Program-made: the position numbers and the translations under genes
From: CAVRQM01 sp965246915
Lineage (GTDB): Bacteria; Pseudomonadota; Alphaproteobacteria; Acetobacterales; Acetobacteraceae
Direction of reading: 5' to 3'
Length of the DNA: 64,000 nucleotides
NCBI GenBank assembly: GCA_965246915.1
Contig: CBDFGB010000033.1
Span: 275,674 to 339,673, forward strand
Shown: piece after piece, positions 42,581 through 51,662 of the stretch
How positions within the stretch are numbered: position 1 is the first letter of the stretch
Layout: each line of letters opens with the position of its first letter
Notes under the pieces: generated by a model
Told to the model about the DNA's origin: nothing
Databases searched by the model: none
What the model saw: only the letters and a program-made list of their open reading frames with translations

Positions 42581-43876
42581 TCAGACGCGCCGGCGAAGAT
42601 ATTGAACGAGGCGGCGCACCACGCCGCCGTCCGGTTCGGGTTCGAGATCGACATCGAGAGTCCGCCCGGCGCCGGCGGTCCAAGCGATCAGCCCGATCGC
42701 GGTCGCGAACCCCGGGCCCGACGCGCTGTCTGGCAGGCCGCGGAGGCTCGCCGGACGCCCCAGCCGAACCGTGCGGCCCAGCACGCGGGCGGCCATCTCG
42801 CGCACGCCGTTCAGCTGAGATGCGCCGCCGGTCAGCACGACGCGCGTCCCTGCCGCGCGACCGAGGCCGGATCCTTCCAGCCGTTCGCGGACCATCTCGA
42901 AGGTTTCCTCGAGCCTGGGCTTGATGATCCCGACAACCATGCTGCGCGGCACCTTGGCGATCTGGTGCTCCTCCTCGCCGACCATCGGCACCGGCAACAT
43001 CTCGCGATCGTCGTCCGGACTCGCGTGCGCGCTGCCATAGAGAGTCTTCAGACGTTCCGCATGCGACAAAGGGGTGCTCAGCACGCGGGCGATGTCATTG
43101 GTGACGTGACCGCCGCCAACCGGCAGTTGCGCGGTGTGCAGCAGCTGGCCTTCGGCGAACACCGCCATGCCGGTGGTGCCGGCGCCCATATCGAGCAACG
43201 TGGCTCCCATCTGCCGCTCGTCCTCGACCAGCGTCGCCATGCCCGCCGCCATGGGGGCGGAAACCAGCTCGATGATCTCCAAATCGCATCGTGCCAGGCA
43301 CGACGACAACGTCATCAAAGCGGTGCGGACCGCGTCGACGACATGCAAGCGCGCGGTGAGAATTTCGCAGTGCAGGCCGCGTGGATCCGAAATCCCGTGC
43401 GCGTCGTCGGCGGCGAATGTCAGCGGCAAAGCGTGGATAATGTCGCGCTGCTCGCTGGCGGCGCGCGCGCGTCCTTCCATCACCACGCGCTTGATGTCGG
43501 CCTCCGTCACCGCGCGCGATCCCACCGGCCACTGCACGTTGAACAGCCTGCTTTCGGGCTGGCCGCAGGAAAGATTGACCGTCACCCCGCGCAGCCGCGT
43601 ATCGGCCTCGCGCTCGGCCTGTCCGACCGCCGCGCGAATGGCGCGCTCGGCTTCCTCGATATCGGTGATCCCGCCGCTGCGCACGCCGCGCCCACGTTGC
43701 CAGCCAAAGCCCAGGATACGGTTGCTGCCGTCGCTCTCGGTGCGGCCGATCGCGCAGACGATCTTGCTGGTGCCGATGTCGAGTACGCCGAACGGGCCGG
43801 ACTGCCGCCCCCGTGCGCGCGGCGCGTCGGTCTCGTCGGGCGGCAGGGCGATGGCATGGCGCGGCACGGCGTTCAT
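42581..43876 (-). CDS. ftsA: Cell division protein FtsA
   Basis: 431-residue actin-like ATPase that tethers FtsZ to the membrane. GVLDIGTSKIVCAIG is the phosphate-1 motif, ATLLDMGAGTTGMAVF the phosphate-2 region, and RVVLTGGASQLNGVREMAARVL the adenosine motif. The C-terminus ends in an amphipathic helix (VVRRLVQYLRRRV) that serves as membrane anchor. ATG 43876 overlaps the ftsQ stop (ATGA). Confidence 0.96.
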   Translation of the reverse strand: MNAVPRHAIALPPDETDAPRARGRQSGPFGVLDIGTSKIVCAIGRTESDGSNRILGFGWQRGRGVRSGGITDIEEAERAIRAAVGQAEREADTRLRGVTVNLSCGQPESRLFNVQWPVGSRAVTEADIKRVVMEGRARAASEQRDIIHALPLTFAADDAHGISDPRGLHCEILTARLHVVDAVRTALMTLSSCLARCDLEIIELVSAPMAAGMATLVEDERQMGATLLDMGAGTTGMAVFAEGQLLHTAQLPVGGGHVTNDIARVLSTPLSHAERLKTLYGSAHASPDDDREMLPVPMVGEEEHQIAKVPRSMVVGIIKPRLEETFEMVRERLEGSGLGRAAGTRVVLTGGASQLNGVREMAARVLGRTVRLGRPASLRGLPDSASGPGFATAIGLIAWTAGAGRTLDVDLEPEPDGGVVRRLVQYLRRRV

Positions 43877-44754
43877 GTCGGCCGCCGCGCCGGGGGGGCG
43901 TCCTTCGGTTCACCCGCGGGCTCGGCCAGCACACCGGGAACCGGACGGATCACCAGTCGGTCGGGCAGCCGCAGATCCACCGATACCGGCCGGTCGAGGA
44001 CCGCGTGGCCGTCCTGCAGCACGGCGAGCCGCGCCAATGCCGCGACCTCGCCGCCCTCCGGCAGTTGGATGTCCGCACCGTTTTTCATATGCAGGTTCCA
44101 GCGCCGTTCGCCGACTCGCACACAAGCAGTGATCCGATCGAGGATCTTCGGCTGCGCGGCCAGCGCATCCAGCAAGCGTGCCGCCGCCGCCGGCGCGCCT
44201 GGCCCGACCACGAGTGGAAGTTCGCGCGCGAAGGTCGCGACATCGGAGTCGGTGACCACGTCACCGTCGCGATCGATCAGCACGAAGCGGCCTTCGCGCT
44301 GCCAGACCGCGTAGGGACGCCGTTCCGTCAGCCGCACGATCAAGGTATCCGGCAGTCGGCGTTCGACATCTGCCTGCTGCACCCAGCGAATGGCTTCGAT
44401 CCGCTCGCGCGCCGCCACGAGCGAAAACGACAGCAGCGGATCGCCAGGCGACAGCCCGATCGCTGCGCGCAACAGCGGCTCCGGCGTCTTCTGCCGGCCC
44501 TCGATGATGACCTGTCGAACCCTCAGCCCGAGATGTGCCGTCGCATGGCCCAGCCGGCCAGCGACGCTCTCGCCTTGTTCCAGCGAGCGCACCAGCGCCA
44601 GGCCCGCGAGTCCGGCGGCGCCCATCAGCAACAACGCGAGACCCGGTCGCGCGAGGCGGCGTTGCCGCCGCCACATCACGCGCAGCCGCGACGGCCGGTC
44701 GGGCAGGGCCGGGACCGGCGGTCGGCGCTTGACCGAGGTTCTCACGCGCGGCAT
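43873..44754 (-). CDS. ftsQ: Cell division protein FtsQ
   Basis: 293-residue bitopic protein. A basic cytoplasmic tail is followed by one membrane segment (PGLALLLMGAAGLAGLALV, ~49-67), a POTRA domain (VRQVIIEGRQKTPEPLLRAAIGL) and the FtsQ domain (WVQQADVERRLPDTLIVRLTERRPYAVW). ATG 44754 gives a 13-bp overlap with ddl; an in-frame start further upstream at 44781 is inside ddl and less likely. Confidence 0.93.
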   Translation of the reverse strand: MPRVRTSVKRRPPVPALPDRPSRLRVMWRRQRRLARPGLALLLMGAAGLAGLALVRSLEQGESVAGRLGHATAHLGLRVRQVIIEGRQKTPEPLLRAAIGLSPGDPLLSFSLVAARERIEAIRWVQQADVERRLPDTLIVRLTERRPYAVWQREGRFVLIDRDGDVVTDSDVATFARELPLVVGPGAPAAAARLLDALAAQPKILDRITACVRVGERRWNLHMKNGADIQLPEGGEVAALARLAVLQDGHAVLDRPVSVDLRLPDRLVIRPVPGVLAEPAGEPKDAPPARRPT

Positions 44755-45656
44755 GCGGCCTGCTCCACCATCCAGGCGCATAGCGACGGAAAATCGATGC
44801 CGAGATGCGCCGCCTGCTCCGGCAGCAGTGACGTGGGCGTCAGACCCGGCTGGGTGTTGACCTCCAGAAGAACCAGCCGCCCCGGCTCGCCATCCGTGTC
44901 GTCGTATCGAAAATCCGCCCTCGAGGCGCCGCGACAGCCAAGCGCGCGATGCGCCGACAGCGCCACGTCCATCGCGCGCGCGGCGGTGTCGGGGTGGATT
45001 GTTGCGGGAATCAGATGGCGCGAACCACCCTCGGCATACTTCGACTCGTAGTCGTAGAAGCCGTGGCTTGGTGCGATTTCTGTCACGGTCAGCGCCCGTT
45101 CGCCCATAACCGCAACCGTAAGTTCGCGACCAGCGATAAATTCCTCGACGAGCGCCAGCGGGCCGAACGACCAGGACGCGGCAATCTCGGCACGGCGGTT
45201 GTCACCCTCGCGGACGATGCGCACGCCCACCGAGGACCCTTCGTTGATCGGTTTCACCACATACGGTCTTGGCCAGGGATCGGAGTCGTGCAGCGACACG
45301 ACCTCGATGACCCTCCCGCGGGGCACCGGAAGTCCGGCGGCGACGAACACCGCTTTCGCGGCGACCTTGTCCATGGCCAGCGCCGAGGCGCGCACGCCGG
45401 AATGCGTGTACGGAATGCCGAGCCAGTCGAGCACGCCTTGAATCGCCCCGTCCTCGCCAAAGCGGCCGTGCAGCGCGTTGAACACCGCGTCGGGCGCGGG
45501 ATCGAGCGCGGCGATCGTGGTGCGCAAATCCGGCCCGACGTCGATTGGCGTCACGTCGAAGCCGGACGCGCGCAGCGCCGCGATCACTTGCCTTCCCGAC
45601 GCGATACTGACCTCGCGCTCGGCGGAAATACCCCCGTAGAGTACGGCGACTTTCAC
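44742..45656 (-). CDS. ddl: D-alanine--D-alanine ligase
   Basis: 304-residue ATP-grasp ligase. Start VKVAVLYGGISAEREVSIASG, substrate loop FNALHGRFGEDGAIQG, ATP loop KPINEGSSVGV, SHGFYDYESKYAEGG (omega loop with Tyr-Glu-Ser) and LLEVNTQPGLTPTSLLPEQ (metal site). GTG 45656 has AAGG 9 nt upstream. A repeat-filled gap of 124 bp separates it from murB, the largest gap inside the dcw run before ftsZ. Confidence 0.95.
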   Translation of the reverse strand: MKVAVLYGGISAEREVSIASGRQVIAALRASGFDVTPIDVGPDLRTTIAALDPAPDAVFNALHGRFGEDGAIQGVLDWLGIPYTHSGVRASALAMDKVAAKAVFVAAGLPVPRGRVIEVVSLHDSDPWPRPYVVKPINEGSSVGVRIVREGDNRRAEIAASWSFGPLALVEEFIAGRELTVAVMGERALTVTEIAPSHGFYDYESKYAEGGSRHLIPATIHPDTAARAMDVALSAHRALGCRGASRADFRYDDTDGEPGRLVLLEVNTQPGLTPTSLLPEQAAHLGIDFPSLCAWMVEQAACRA

Positions 45657-45681
45657 GAGGCACCGCCTTGGCAACAAAACC

Positions 45682-45741
45682 TCGTCATGCCCGGGCGTGA
45701 TCCGGGCATCTCTGGGCGTGAGAGGCCCGGGTCAAGCCCGC
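45682..45741. repeat. Palindromic repeat in the murB-ddl gap
   Basis: ATGCCCGG (45687-45694) and CCGGGCAT (45702-45709) form a perfect 8-bp stem with a 7-nt loop. It is followed by GGCCCGGGTCAAGCCCG, a sequence type seen dispersed in many alphaproteobacterial genomes. It sits between two otherwise tightly packed cell-wall genes. Confidence 0.65.
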
Positions 45742-45780
45742 GCACGGCCAGGCAAGGCACGAACCGGAGGGGGACAAGCA

Positions 45781-46689
45781 TCACCTCCGCACTCCGATCC
45801 GTCGGATTTCCCACTGTAAATCCACACCGCTGCTCTGCCGCACCAGTGCACGGACCTCCTCTCCCAGGCCCTCGATGTCGGCCGCCGTCGCATCGCCCCT
45901 GTTGATCAGAAAATTGCAGTGAAGTTCGCTGACCTGCGCGCCGCCGCGCGCCAGGCCGCGGCAGCCGGCCGCGTCGATGAGCTCCCACGCCCGCTGGCCG
46001 GGTGGATTTCGGAACGTACTCCCACCGGTCCGTGCCCGCACCGGCTGCGTCTGTGCCCGCCGCGATTGAATCGTCTCGATCTCGCTGCGGATCAGCGCCG
46101 GATCGCCGCGCGTCGCATGCAGCCGCGCGCGCGTCACCACGGCCCCGGCCGGCAGCGCGGAATGGCGATACGACAGGCCGATCGCGCCTGCGTCCCGCCG
46201 TACGATCTCGCCCGAACGCGTGACCAGTTCGACCCAATCGAGGCATCCGGCCATGTCGCCGCCATACGCGCCCGCGTTCATCGCCACCGCGCCGCCGATC
46301 GTGCCTGGAATGCCGGCGAGGAACGCAAGGCCCGCAAGGCCCGCCTCGGCGGCTGCCAGTGCCACCGTCACGTCGAGACACGCCGCTCCGACGATGACGC
46401 CATTCGGTTCGATCTCGATCTCGCCGAACGCGCTCGTCAGGCGCACGACGACGCCGGCGACGCCACCATCGCGCACGATCAGGTTGGATGCCGCCCCGAT
46501 CACGGTCACCGGGGCCTCCGACGGGAGCCCCGCCAGCAATCCCGCCAAGTCCTCGATGTCGGCCGGGCGCACCAGAGCCTCCGCCGGACCGCCGACCCGA
46601 AACCAGGTCATCGGCGCGAGAGGCGCGGCCACGGCGATCCGCCCGCGCAACGGCGGCAGCAAGTCCGCGACCAGGGGCGACAACGCCAT
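45781..46689 (-). CDS. murB: UDP-N-acetylenolpyruvoylglucosamine reductase
   Basis: 302-residue FAD enzyme. APMTWFRVGGPAEALVRPAD starts the FAD domain, GAASNLIVRDGG and GIPGTIGGAVAMNAGAYGGD bind FAD, SYRHSALP carries the substrate Arg, and GGSTFRNPPGQRAWELIDAAGCRG has the catalytic Ser loop. The form without the extra Tyr loop matches type II MurB. ATG 46689 shares a base with the murC stop (TGATG); a GTG at 46692 is the alternative. Confidence 0.95.
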   Translation of the reverse strand: MALSPLVADLLPPLRGRIAVAAPLAPMTWFRVGGPAEALVRPADIEDLAGLLAGLPSEAPVTVIGAASNLIVRDGGVAGVVVRLTSAFGEIEIEPNGVIVGAACLDVTVALAAAEAGLAGLAFLAGIPGTIGGAVAMNAGAYGGDMAGCLDWVELVTRSGEIVRRDAGAIGLSYRHSALPAGAVVTRARLHATRGDPALIRSEIETIQSRRAQTQPVRARTGGSTFRNPPGQRAWELIDAAGCRGLARGGAQVSELHCNFLINRGDATAADIEGLGEEVRALVRQSSGVDLQWEIRRIGVRR

Positions 46690-48128
46690 CACCGCGCGCC
46701 GCCGATCCGGCGGGGCAGGGCTGCCTGCAACTCCGCGAGTTGCTGCGGAAGCGCGGCCGCCCATTGGGTGATCGTGCCGGCACCGAGGCAGACGACATAG
46801 TCGCCAGGCCGCGCGATGGCATTGACCATCTCGGCGAGATGTTCCGGCGCCGGCAGCGGCACGACGCTGCGGTGTCCCCGCGCGCGCAGCCCGTCGACCA
46901 ACGAATCGCGATCGAAACCCTCGATCGGCGCCTCTCCGGCCGCGTAGACGTCGGCCACGATGACTGTGCCGGCATCGTTCATGCAGGTGCAGAACGCCTC
47001 GAACAGCGAGGCAAGACGAGAATACCGATGCGGCTGCACGACGGCCACCACGTCGCGCGCGCCGGCCTGCCGAGCCGCCTTCAGGACGGCAGCGATCTCG
47101 ACCGGATGATGGCCATAATCGTCGATGACGCTGATCCCACCCGACTCGCCGGTCTTGGTGAAGCGGCGCTTGACGCCCTTGAACGCCGCGAAGGCGGAGC
47201 GCAACGTCGCGTCGTCGATCTCCATTTCGGTGGCGATGGCCACGGCGGCCAGCGCGTTTTGCACGTTATGCTGCCCCAGCATCGGCAGCCGGAACGGCCC
47301 CATGCGGCGCGAGCGATTGCGCACTCGGTCGGCGACCGTCACCTCGAACGTGGCGCCCATCTTGTCGGCCACCATGCGTTCCGCCCGAACATCGGCCTGG
47401 GGACTGAAGCCATAGGTGACGACCCGGCGATCCGACAGGCGGGGGATCATCTGCTGCACCGCCGGATGATCCGCGCACAGCACTGCGAAGCCGTAGAACG
47501 GAATGTTCTGCACGAACTGGTCGTATCCGGCGAACATCGCCTCGGCGGTGCCCCAGTGGTCAAGATGTTCCGGATCCATGTTCGTCACCACGGCGATCGT
47601 CGCCGGAAGGCGCAGGAAACTTCCGTCGCTCTCGTCCGCCTCGACGACCATCCACTCGCCCGCGCCGAGTCGCGTATTGCTGCCGTAGGCGTTGATGATG
47701 CCGCCATTGATGACCGTGGGATCCAGATGCGCGGTCTCCAGCACCTGCGCGATCAGACTGGTGGTCGTGGTCTTGCCGTGCGTGCCACCGACCGCGATCG
47801 CCCAGCGCAGCCGCATCAGCTCGGCCAGCATTTCCGCGCGTCGCACCACGGGGATGAGTTTCGCGCGCGCCGCCTGAACCTCTGGATTGTCCAGCCGCAC
47901 CGCGGTCGACGTCACGACCACGGCCGACGTGCCGAGATTGCGGGCGTCGTGGCCGATCGCGACCGCAATACCGCTCTCACGAAGCCGGCGCACATTGGCG
48001 CTTTCGGCGATGTCGCTGCCCTGCACCGCGTACCCAAGCGTGTGCAATACCTCGGCGATGCCGGACATGCCGATACCGCCGATGCCGACGAAATGGATCG
48101 TGCCGATGTCGAGAGGCAGCGCCCTCAT
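46689..48128 (-). CDS. murC: UDP-N-acetylmuramate--L-alanine ligase
   Basis: 479-residue Mur ligase. The N-terminal UDP-binding IHFVGIGGIGMSGIAEVL, the ATP loop GGTHGKTTTTS (~113-123), MDPEHLDHWG, and VIDDYGHHPVEIAAVLKAAR are all family hallmarks. It adds the first L-Ala to UDP-MurNAc. ATG 48128 overlaps the murG stop (ATGA). Confidence 0.97.
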   Translation of the reverse strand: MRALPLDIGTIHFVGIGGIGMSGIAEVLHTLGYAVQGSDIAESANVRRLRESGIAVAIGHDARNLGTSAVVVTSTAVRLDNPEVQAARAKLIPVVRRAEMLAELMRLRWAIAVGGTHGKTTTTSLIAQVLETAHLDPTVINGGIINAYGSNTRLGAGEWMVVEADESDGSFLRLPATIAVVTNMDPEHLDHWGTAEAMFAGYDQFVQNIPFYGFAVLCADHPAVQQMIPRLSDRRVVTYGFSPQADVRAERMVADKMGATFEVTVADRVRNRSRRMGPFRLPMLGQHNVQNALAAVAIATEMEIDDATLRSAFAAFKGVKRRFTKTGESGGISVIDDYGHHPVEIAAVLKAARQAGARDVVAVVQPHRYSRLASLFEAFCTCMNDAGTVIVADVYAAGEAPIEGFDRDSLVDGLRARGHRSVVPLPAPEHLAEMVNAIARPGDYVVCLGAGTITQWAAALPQQLAELQAALPRRIGGAR

Positions 48129-49249
48129 CGCACCCGCTCCGCCAGCACGCGCTCGACCAGATCGGCGAGCGATTCCGCCGCGTTGGGCCGCCCCAGTGTC
48201 GCGGCGCGGGTCGCGGCCCTCATGAGCGCGCCAACCGTCCCGTCATGCTCAATCAAGAGGGTATTGAGCAGAGTCGTGAGAGCGGAAGGGGTGAACTCCG
48301 GCTGCGGGACCACCCACGCCCCTCCCGCTTCGGCAAGCGCGCGCGCGTTGGCCGATTGATGGTCATCGATCGCGTGCGGCAGCGGGACCAGGATCGCAGG
48401 CCGGCCCGCAACCGCGAGCTCGGCGACTGTGGACGCGCCGGCGCGGGCAATCACGAGATGGGACTGCGCCAAACGGGTCGCGACGTCCTCAAAGAATGGC
48501 GCAAGCTGCGCGACCACGCCGCTCGTTGCATACGCGGCCCGGACCCGCGGCAGATCCTCCGCCCGGCATTGTTGCGTCACCATGACCCGTGCGCGCAACG
48601 TCTCCGGCAAGGCGGCGATCGCGGCGGGGACCACATCGCTTAACACCCGCGCGCCGAGCGAACCACCAAGTACCAGTAGATTGAAACGATCGCCGGGGCC
48701 TGCATAACCGCGTCCCGACAACGCGGCTACCGCCGGACGCACCGGATTGCCGACGAGTGCGGTGCGCACGCCCGGTGGACATAGCGACGTGGCTGAAAAA
48801 CTCAGTGCCAGGACGTCCGCGCCGCGCGCGAGCGCGCGGTTCGCCCGGCCCAGCACCGCGTTCTGCTCGTGCAGCACGATCGCCGGCCGCTGCGGCAGCA
48901 GGCGCGCCGCGGTGACCGGCGCCACGCTCGGATACCCGCCGAACCCGATGACAACGCCAGCCTTCAACCTTGCAAGGACGCCACGCGCCTGCGCGATGCC
49001 CGCCAACAATCCGCCAGCGGCGCGCACGCCTCGCACGACACCGCGTCCCGCGATGCCCGCGCCGGCGATGACGAACCGCTCGCGTCCCTCGAACACTGCC
49101 GAAGACAGCCCGCCCGAGCGCGCATCGGTCATCAGCACGACCCACGCGCCGCGCTCGATCAGCGCTTGCGCCAGAGCCTCGGCCGGAAAGAAATGTCCGC
49201 CGGTGCCGCCTGCGGCGATGACGACCGGACGGATCGCGGGGCCCCTCAC
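48125..49249 (-). CDS. murG: Undecaprenyldiphospho-muramoylpentapeptide beta-N-acetylglucosaminyltransferase
   Basis: 374-residue GT28 enzyme that makes lipid II. VVIAAGGTGGHFFPAEALAQAL is the N-terminal G-loop, GFGGYPSVAPVTAARL and HEQNAVLGRANRAL follow, and the UDP-GlcNAc site is VIARAGASTVAELAVAGRPAILVPLPHAIDDHQSAN. GTG 49249 overlaps the ftsW stop (GTGA). The reading frame stays open far upstream into ftsW, so the overlap and family N-terminus fix the start. Confidence 0.97.
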   Translation of the reverse strand: MRGPAIRPVVIAAGGTGGHFFPAEALAQALIERGAWVVLMTDARSGGLSSAVFEGRERFVIAGAGIAGRGVVRGVRAAGGLLAGIAQARGVLARLKAGVVIGFGGYPSVAPVTAARLLPQRPAIVLHEQNAVLGRANRALARGADVLALSFSATSLCPPGVRTALVGNPVRPAVAALSGRGYAGPGDRFNLLVLGGSLGARVLSDVVPAAIAALPETLRARVMVTQQCRAEDLPRVRAAYATSGVVAQLAPFFEDVATRLAQSHLVIARAGASTVAELAVAGRPAILVPLPHAIDDHQSANARALAEAGGAWVVPQPEFTPSALTTLLNTLLIEHDGTVGALMRAATRAATLGRPNAAESLADLVERVLAERVR

Positions 49250-50367
49250 AACGCGTCCCTGGCGTGCCGTCGCCGCGTCAGCGCCAGCAGCAATCCCATG
49301 CCGAACGCAATCGCCAGCGCCGAGGAGCCGCCATACGAGACGAAGGGCAACGTCATGCCTTTGGTCGGAATAAGATGCAGCGTGGAGGCCATGTTGACGA
49401 ACGCCTGCAGCCCGAAACTCGCGATAAGGCCCGTGCTGGCCAGCACCACGAACATGTCGCCCTCGTCCAGAAGCCGCAGCAGGCCGCGCAGCACGATGAA
49501 CGCGAAGATGCCGAGGATCAGCAGGCAAACCACCATGCCGAACTCCTCGCCCGCCACCGCGAACACGAAATCCGCGTGCGCGTCCGGCAGGACGTCCTTC
49601 ACATGGCCCTCGCCGGCGCCCCGTCCCAGCAGACCACCGGCGCCGAACGCCTCCATCGCGCGCGTGACCTGATAGTTGTCGCCCGCCGCCGGATCGAGAA
49701 ATCGCACGACGCGGCTGCGCACATGCGGAAACATCGCATAGGCGCCGACCGCCGATCCCGCGATGCCCGCGAACAGGGCGCCCGCGAACACCAGGTTCAG
49801 GCCACCCACGAACAGCTGCACGAAGAACACCCCGGTGAGCACGGCAAGCATGCCGATATCCGGCTGCGCCTTCAGCAACAGCGCGATCAGCAGCCAGGTG
49901 CCGAACGCTAGCAGCATACCCGGAAAATACCCGGGCTTCTTGCCTTCCGCGAGCAGCCACGCGGCGACCACCGCGAAGCACGGCTTCAGGAATTCGCTCG
50001 GCTGCAGCGACATCCCCGGCAGCGCGATCCAGCGCCGCGCGCCCTTGATCTCCACGCCGGCGACGAGCGTCAGTGCCGTCAGCCCCAGCGCGATCATGCA
50101 ACCGACAAGCGCCACGCGCCGCACGCCCTTTGGCGACAGCAACGAGACGACCATGACGATCAGTGCGGCGGCGGCGAGGAACACCACCTGCTTCAGAATG
50201 AAGACGCTGCGCGCCTGATGGATCCGCTCGGCCACCGCTGGGCTCGCCGCCAGCATCATGACGTAGCCGAATCCGATAAGCGCGGTGATGGCAAGCAGGG
50301 TCCAGCGATCGACGGTCCACCACCAGCGGCCGAGGACGGACGTATCGGCCCGCGAAAGCACCGGCAT
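49246..50367 (-). CDS. ftsW: Lipid II polymerase FtsW (SEDS family)
   Basis: 373-residue integral membrane protein with about ten helices. Signature segments are GARRWIALPGMSLQPSEFLKPC, LLLKAQPDIGMLAVL, EAFGAGGLLGRGAGEGHVKDVLPDAHADFVFAVAGEEFG and the C-terminal TKGMTLPFVSYGGSSALA. SEDS proteins polymerise glycan strands with the FtsI transpeptidase at the septum. ATG 50367 shares one base with the murD stop (TGATG). Confidence 0.96.
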   Translation of the reverse strand: MPVLSRADTSVLGRWWWTVDRWTLLAITALIGFGYVMMLAASPAVAERIHQARSVFILKQVVFLAAAALIVMVVSLLSPKGVRRVALVGCMIALGLTALTLVAGVEIKGARRWIALPGMSLQPSEFLKPCFAVVAAWLLAEGKKPGYFPGMLLAFGTWLLIALLLKAQPDIGMLAVLTGVFFVQLFVGGLNLVFAGALFAGIAGSAVGAYAMFPHVRSRVVRFLDPAAGDNYQVTRAMEAFGAGGLLGRGAGEGHVKDVLPDAHADFVFAVAGEEFGMVVCLLILGIFAFIVLRGLLRLLDEGDMFVVLASTGLIASFGLQAFVNMASTLHLIPTKGMTLPFVSYGGSSALAIAFGMGLLLALTRRRHARDAL

Positions 50368-51662
50368 CAGTCGGCCGCTTCCAGCGCGCCCACCAGCTCG
50401 CGGAATTTGTCACCGCGCGCCTCGAACCCCGTGAACTGATCGAAACTGGCGCAGGCGGGCGACAGCAGGACGACCGCGCCATCACGTCGGGCGTAGGCAA
50501 AGGCCGCGGCGACGGCGGCATCGAGCGTGCCGGCGATCTCGTGTGGCACCCGACCCGCCGCCAGCGTCCGCGCGAACTCCGGCGCGTCGCGCCCGATCAG
50601 CACCGCTCGGCTGATCCGTGGAAAATATCCCGCGAGCGACTCGATGCCGCCCGCCTTGGCCATCCCCCCCGCGATCCATACGATCCGGTCGTAGCAGGCC
50701 AGCGCGCGCGCCGCGGAGTCGGCGTTCGTGGCCTTGCTGTCGTTGACGAACTGCACGTCGCCGATCCGGCCGATCGATTCCAGACGGTGCGGCAGGCCGG
50801 GGAATGAAGCGAGCCCGGATCGCTGCTCCCCGGACAACACCGCCCGCACGATCGCCAGCGCCGCGCTCGCGTTCTGCGCGTTGTGCCCCCCCATCAGGCT
50901 CGGCGGCAGGTCCGGCAGGGCGTCGTGCATCGACACCGCGATGACCTGGACGGACTGCGTGCGCAGCCAGTCCGCCATCTCGCGCGAGTCGGGATCGTCC
51001 GTGCCGATGACCGCGACGTCGGCCGGCGTCTGGCGCGCGAAAATTCGCTGCTTGGCGGCGATGTAGCCGGCCATGTCGCCATGCCGGTCGAGATGATCGG
51101 GGCTTATGTTGAGCATCGCCGCAACATCGAACCGCAGCGCTTCGATTCGCTCCAACATGTAGGAGCTCATCTCCAGAACGTACACTCCATCATGTGGCAG
51201 CAGCGGCAGCGACAGCGCCGCCGGCCCCAGATTGCCGCCCGCCGCCACCGGCACGCCCGCTTCCCGCAGCATATGCGCGACCAGAGCCGTCGTGGTGGAC
51301 TTGCCGTTCGTTCCGGTGATCCCCACGAATCGGGCCTGCGACCCGGTGGCGCGGACCGCTCGGAACAGGAGGTCCGCGTCCGACAGGATCGGCACGCCCA
51401 TCACTCGCGCCGCGCCCGCGATCGGGTGCGGCGCGGGCAGGATATGCGGCACGCCCGGCGACAAAATCAGCGCATCGATCGCCTGCACGTCTGGCATTTC
51501 GACCCGCAATCCGCTCGCCGCCTCGCGCGCGGCGGGGGCGTCGTCCCAGACGACGACGTCCGCGCCCATCTCGACCAGCGCGCGGGCCGCCGGCAGCCCG
51601 TTGCGGCCGAGACCGACGACGGCGAACCGCTTTCCCGCGAAAATGTCGGGTGGAAATTTCAT
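50367..51662 (-). CDS. murD: UDP-N-acetylmuramoylalanine--D-glutamate ligase
   Basis: 431-residue Mur ligase. N-terminal FAVVGLGRNGLPAARAL, ATP loop GITGTNGKSTTTA, LNISPDHLDRHGDMAGYIAAKQRIF and VNDSKATNADSAARAL (carbamyl-Lys region and ribose contact). It adds D-Glu. ATG 51662 overlaps the mraY stop (ATGA). Confidence 0.97.
   Translation of the reverse strand: MKFPPDIFAGKRFAVVGLGRNGLPAARALVEMGADVVVWDDAPAAREAASGLRVEMPDVQAIDALILSPGVPHILPAPHPIAGAARVMGVPILSDADLLFRAVRATGSQARFVGITGTNGKSTTTALVAHMLREAGVPVAAGGNLGPAALSLPLLPHDGVYVLEMSSYMLERIEALRFDVAAMLNISPDHLDRHGDMAGYIAAKQRIFARQTPADVAVIGTDDPDSREMADWLRTQSVQVIAVSMHDALPDLPPSLMGGHNAQNASAALAIVRAVLSGEQRSGLASFPGLPHRLESIGRIGDVQFVNDSKATNADSAARALACYDRIVWIAGGMAKAGGIESLAGYFPRISRAVLIGRDAPEFARTLAAGRVPHEIAGTLDAAVAAAFAYARRDGAVVLLSPACASFDQFTGFEARGDKFRELVGALEAAD

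Noticed and set aside
48125..50521. 798-codon reading of murG continuing through ftsW, as if a fusion
   Set aside because: The frame is open by chance across ftsW. MurG's normal N-terminus and the GTGA overlap at 49249 show two separate genes.
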